The notes beneath the pieces were generated by a model that searched no databases, was not told where the DNA came from, and was given only the letters and a program-made list of their open reading frames with translations. From assembly GCA_019038625.1 (NCBI GenBank), contig JAHOYU010000072.1:1-42538 (forward strand): a stretch of DNA of 42,538 nucleotides, in the 5' to 3' direction. This DNA comes from Candidatus Latescibacterota bacterium (lineage in GTDB: Bacteria; Krumholzibacteriota; Krumholzibacteriia; Krumholzibacteriales; Krumholzibacteriaceae). Made by a program: the position numbers and the translations under genes. Of the stretch, positions 39,436 to 42,538 are shown in pieces (position 1 is the first letter of the stretch; each line of letters starts with the position of its first letter).

Positions 39436-40718
39436 CATTGGCAGACTATCAATGGTGAGGCGGCGATCCCGTATCTTTCGAAGTCACTCATGGATGTCGA
39501 GAAATCGGTGCTGTCGTACGAACCGAGAATCTCACCTTCAGTAGATATCACAAGCAGACTGTTGTTTATTATGTCGATCAGGTAGAGGCTTCCGTTTGAA
39601 TAAGCGATATCGCCCCACCTGCCGCTCGTGGTGTAGTCGTACAGGTCGAAGAAGACATTCGTCCACACCCCGTCGGGGGACAGCCTGCCTATGCTTATCT
39701 CGCTGGCAGTTCCGTTTAGTACGACATAGATCGTTCCCGTGCTGTCGGCACACATCCCTTCAGGAGTGAACGCGCCGGAGATAAGCGTGGAACTTTTTAT
39801 GGTTCCGAAGTTGTTTCTCCCGTCCCATGCATATCCTGAAAGAGTGAATGATGGTCTGTTGCCGGTGATGATCCACGCGTCACGTGATACAGGTTCCACC
39901 GCCAGGCATTTCGTGCTGATGCTGCTTCTGCTTACTTCAGCGGCGAGTTCCGACGAGGGACAGAAGATGCCGTAAAGGCTGGTCGAATTGACTATTGTCA
40001 GGACGCTGCCGTAGTTCGGTTCCATCTCGATCTGTCCTGGAGAATCGAATGTATACCAGGATGTGAGTTCTTTAGTGTCGGGGTCGACTATGAAGATCTC
40101 TGTCTCAGAGGAGATAAAAAGATCGCCTCTTGAGTCGAAAGTAAGATCGATGATGGTCTCTGTGGTCTCCAGGATTTTTTCGTGGGTCTCTGCCAGCGGG
40201 TCGAACTCTATCAGGACAGATCCGCTTCCGGTCAACAGATCGGAACTGGTGGTCGTAATATAGATCCGGCCGGCGGGCCAGGCGCAGGCAGGAGCAAGAG
40301 ACTCCTGCTCACATTCAGGGATCACCGCTGTCGCTGTGAATGCGGCGCCATCATCTGTGATCGTGGCTGTTACAGTTTGTTCACCAGTGGTCGATCCGAG
40401 GGTGAGCCAGGCAGACGCCAGACCGTCAGCGTCCGTTACCGCTGATGGGGTGATGTCCGAACCCGGGGCCGAAGTGGAGAAATCGATGGTCACGCCAGCG
40501 CGTGGATCATCAAGCAGGTCGGCTACTCTTGCAACGAGTGGTTCCGGGAGCGCAGCTCCTGCCCTTTCTGTCTGATTGTTGCCGGAGTAGACAGAGATGC
40601 GCAGCAGCCCATCTTCGTTATCTACTGGATTATCATCACTGCAGGAGACGGAAAGAACAAGGACCAACAGGAGAGAGAGTCCGGAGATATTCCGGATTGT
40701 TCCACATATATTTCTCAT
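39435..40718 (-). CDS. Lipoprotein-like secreted protein with Ig-like domain and beta-propeller-like body
   Basis: The product is 427 residues, with GGGGGG about seven bases before the ATG. The signal is LSLLLVLVLSVSCSDDNP. The Cys after SVS makes a lipoprotein likely although the -3 residue is Ser rather than Leu. Residues about 40-135 form a bacterial Ig-like domain: ISVYSGNNQTERAGAALPEPLVARVADL...AVTDADGLASAWLTLGSTTGEQTVTATI, the invasin/Big-1 pattern. The remaining ~290 residues are repeated short beta units (IDLTFDSRGDLFISSETEIFIVD; GDIAYSNGSLYLIDIINNSLLVIST) like a six- or seven-blade propeller. No catalytic motif was seen. It probably sits in the outer membrane or periplasm. Confidence 0.82.
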   Translation of the reverse strand: MRNICGTIRNISGLSLLLVLVLSVSCSDDNPVDNEDGLLRISVYSGNNQTERAGAALPEPLVARVADLLDDPRAGVTIDFSTSAPGSDITPSAVTDADGLASAWLTLGSTTGEQTVTATITDDGAAFTATAVIPECEQESLAPACAWPAGRIYITTTSSDLLTGSGSVLIEFDPLAETHEKILETTETIIDLTFDSRGDLFISSETEIFIVDPDTKELTSWYTFDSPGQIEMEPNYGSVLTIVNSTSLYGIFCPSSELAAEVSRSSISTKCLAVEPVSRDAWIITGNRPSFTLSGYAWDGRNNFGTIKSSTLISGAFTPEGMCADSTGTIYVVLNGTASEISIGRLSPDGVWTNVFFDLYDYTTSGRWGDIAYSNGSLYLIDIINNSLLVISTEGEILGSYDSTDFSTSMSDFERYGIAASPLIVCQ

Positions 40719-40771
40719 CGATCATCCCCCCATTCTGGAAGTATCGTTATTATCAGAGTCATAGTCCGATC

Positions 40772-40800
40772 AGTCTATTCCAAAGTGGAGAAAGGGTCAA
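40772..40800 (-). promoter_or_regulatory. Sigma-70 promoter of the Ig-like lipoprotein gene
   Basis: On the minus strand TTGACC (40800-40795), a 17-base spacer, TAGACT (40777-40772). The leader would be about 45 bases. Confidence 0.45.
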
Positions 40801-40842
40801 TGTATGAATGCAGATTGTCTTATCTTGTTAAGAAGCAAATAG

Positions 40843-40871
40843 TTGACGAATGCGCTTCTCTATGATATGCT
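40843..40871 (+). promoter_or_regulatory. Sigma-70 promoter of the right-edge secreted protein gene
   Basis: TTGACG (40843-40848), a 17-base spacer, TATGCT (40866-40871). The start codon follows about 60 bases later. Confidence 0.45.
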
Positions 40872-40931
40872 GGACTTGAATCAGGAAAAATCATGGCGCT
40901 GAAAACTATCTTCATCTTGGGGGGAAAGATA

Positions 40932-42538
40932 ATGTTGAAAGCGAAAGTATGCCTGTTGGTAGCCCTGTCTGCTTTTTTCATCATAACTACAGCTTCAGCC
41001 AGGGAGATCGACAAGAGCGGTCTTCGTCTGATGAAATCACTGCACGAAAACGAAAATCAGGAGTTCATCGACCAGGGAGCGAGGAGCCTCATGACGGCGA
41101 CTGCTGTCGACTCCTATTGTCTCGTCTGGTACGATTTTGAAACGATGAACTGGCAGGGTTGGACGACTTTGGATAATACAGCAGATATCGATACTTTCTT
41201 TCACGTAGATGATTTTGCCGGGCTCGGTGGTGGAGATTATGGAGGTCTCTACGCCCTGGAAGGTACGAAGTCGATGTGGTGTGGAACCAGGCCGGCAGAG
41301 GATGCACGCGCCAAGGCGCCGTTCTGGTATCTCTGCAACTGGAACAGCTCGCCCGGTTATGGGAATAGTTGGAGACAAATGCTTACGACCGAGGCTTTTC
41401 CGATAACAGGGATCCTTACTCTCTCATATAAGGGGTATTTCGATTCAGAGCCCGATTACGATCGGACTTTCATCGAGTATGATCAGGGCGACGGTGTCTG
41501 GGAAGAACTGGCCATGTACGAAGGTCTGGAAAACATCGTAGCCACACACACTATGCTGCTCTCTCAGGTAGCAACAAAACTGCGGTTTCGCTTCAACTCT
41601 GACGGCGCCTGGTCGGATCAGGATGGCCTGTGGGACACCGATGGCGCCTGTATCATAGACAGTATCAGGGTCTCTGATTCATCGGGACAGATCAATTTTG
41701 AAGACTGGGAAGGTGAGAGTCTCGACGCACTTTCATCAGACGATGGATTCTGGTACGCGACTACGGAAGACGCATATGGCAGTTTCGCAGGCCTTGCGTC
41801 AGGTTTGATATCCAAGGATCCCTGCGGTAATAACTACAAGACCCAGGTCATCTTTTTCCAGGGGTCAGCATATCCAAGCGCCGATTATCCCGGCCTCTTC
41901 GATACACCGTTCTGCACAGGATCCGGGGGAACTACCGCTCCTTGTCAGAATGAGTCTCTGTCGTCACCGATTATCGAGGTAGACATGTACAGCAGCAACC
42001 GTGACGAATTCCAGGACACTGCGATTCCTCCGGCTGTGTTACCGAATCTGGGAGGAACTGTTTTCAAGTTCTGTGTAATGCGTGACCTGCCTATTGTGAA
42101 CCTTGTTTTCTATACGTGGAGTGTCCGCGATATAATCGATGGGTGTCCCAGTCAGTGGCAGGATCGGTCATTCGTCTATTATGGAGCGGACCTGGATTAT
42201 ATCCAGATTTCCGCCGATATCAGCGATCTCGTGGGAGGGCACCCCCTGCAGGTTGTGCTGGGAGTTACTGATATGTGTGATGTCTGGATAAATTCGTATG
42301 GCGATTGTGCTAACCATACTCCTTCTCCCTGGTTCGATTCGGTGAGGCTATACAAATATGACGTGTCGGGGCCCCAGTGGTCGTACCGTGACCTCGATAT
42401 TTTCCAGGACAACTTCCCTTCGGAAGAGTTCGCTATCGAGAGCTGGGTACGTATCGATGCTGCCAACGACCTGAAGACCAACTATGATCCTGTCATCGAT
42501 CCGGGCGACTCGGCCGTAATCACCTGCTCGGCTCCTCT
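40932..42538 (+). CDS. Large secreted protein of unknown function (partial, C-terminus outside window)
   Basis: The frame is open from ATG 40932 to the window end, 535 complete codons without a stop; GGGGGGAAAG lies about four bases upstream. The signal peptide is MLKAKVCLLVALSAFFIITTASA. The mature chain is acidic and aromatic, with blocks such as DSYCLVWYDFETMNWQGWTT, SMWCGTRPAED and GYGNSWRQMLTTEAF. The latter two form a WCG...GYGNSW pattern that I recall from large exported proteins of Eisenbacteria-like genomes. Pairs of lamin-like or MAM-like beta-sandwich units are suggested by repeated D-x-I-R-V-x-D and EDWEGESLD segments. A C-terminal FlgD-like sorting domain would be expected beyond the edge. 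No protease motif was seen in the visible part. Confidence 0.8.
   Translation, partial: MLKAKVCLLVALSAFFIITTASAREIDKSGLRLMKSLHENENQEFIDQGARSLMTATAVDSYCLVWYDFETMNWQGWTTLDNTADIDTFFHVDDFAGLGGGDYGGLYALEGTKSMWCGTRPAEDARAKAPFWYLCNWNSSPGYGNSWRQMLTTEAFPITGILTLSYKGYFDSEPDYDRTFIEYDQGDGVWEELAMYEGLENIVATHTMLLSQVATKLRFRFNSDGAWSDQDGLWDTDGACIIDSIRVSDSSGQINFEDWEGESLDALSSDDGFWYATTEDAYGSFAGLASGLISKDPCGNNYKTQVIFFQGSAYPSADYPGLFDTPFCTGSGGTTAPCQNESLSSPIIEVDMYSSNRDEFQDTAIPPAVLPNLGGTVFKFCVMRDLPIVNLVFYTWSVRDIIDGCPSQWQDRSFVYYGADLDYIQISADISDLVGGHPLQVVLGVTDMCDVWINSYGDCANHTPSPWFDSVRLYKYDVSGPQWSYRDLDIFQDNFPSEEFAIESWVRIDAANDLKTNYDPVIDPGDSAVITCSAP

Noticed and set aside
41037-42481. Several minus-strand frames at the right end
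   Set aside because: Shadows of the long open plus-strand frame with a signal peptide and regular exported-protein features that runs off the edge.

Overview
The window looks like a chromosome fragment of a Gram-negative bacterium from an uncultured lineage in or near the FCB group (Krumholzibacteriota, Eisenbacteria, Zixibacteria or Gemmatimonadota-like). This is inferred from three things. A secreted protein carries an FlgD-like C-terminal domain of the kind common in those phyla. ArgS has an altered HIGH region. There are beta-barrel, DUF5916 and lipoprotein genes, i.e. an outer membrane. Base composition is moderately GC-rich, and TTG and GTG starts with good Shine-Dalgarno sequences are frequent. 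No rRNA, tRNA, CRISPR array, transposase or phage gene was seen.

Layout. (1) 1-7,190 is a surface-polymer locus: an O-antigen-ligase-like membrane protein (leftward, cut by the window edge), a divergent two-domain alpha/beta hydrolase, and a leftward operon ACP - AMP-forming acyl ligase - NadE-like PP-loop enzyme - WbpG/PseA-like amidotransferase. The hydrolase gene and the ACP operon each have a -24/-12 (sigma-54) promoter match with the same YTGG-N8-TTGCA architecture. Ligase plus hydrolases resembles the mini-cluster that travels with exosortase A, but no exosortase or PEP-CTERM protein is in the window. (2) 7,255-10,607 is a leftward group: cupin, beta-barrel protein, geranylgeranyl-reductase-family flavoprotein, small ferredoxin with an altered second cluster motif, and a metallo-beta-lactamase-fold hydrolase. 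(3) 10,988-23,046 is accessory: a DUF2059 protein, an AT-rich orphan membrane protein, the TrkA/TrkH potassium system, a secreted protein with 13 RCC1-like repeats, an FGE-fold protein, a VOC protein, an unknown protein, Ada, and a CBM9-like/DUF5916 outer-membrane protein.

(4) 23,551-38,471 is mostly housekeeping and rightward: arginine/tyrosine phosphatase, ilvE, rpiB, glyA, dCMP deaminase, nrdR, a secreted protein, tatC, polyprenyl synthase, amrS, rsfS, argS, a PfkB kinase, a two-domain unknown protein, an HD-GYP protein behind a structured leader, and purM. glyA, dCMP deaminase and nrdR together form a one-carbon/deoxynucleotide group. (5) 38,505-42,538 holds two STAS proteins with their own promoter and a strong terminator, a convergent Ig-like lipoprotein, and a secreted protein that runs off the right edge.

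The most interesting part is region 1: a carrier-protein/ligase/amide-forming set with a fused pair of degenerate hydrolases, apparently under sigma-54 control. It could decorate or build an exported polysaccharide. The chemistry is inference; the gene set and the promoter motifs are read directly from the sequence.
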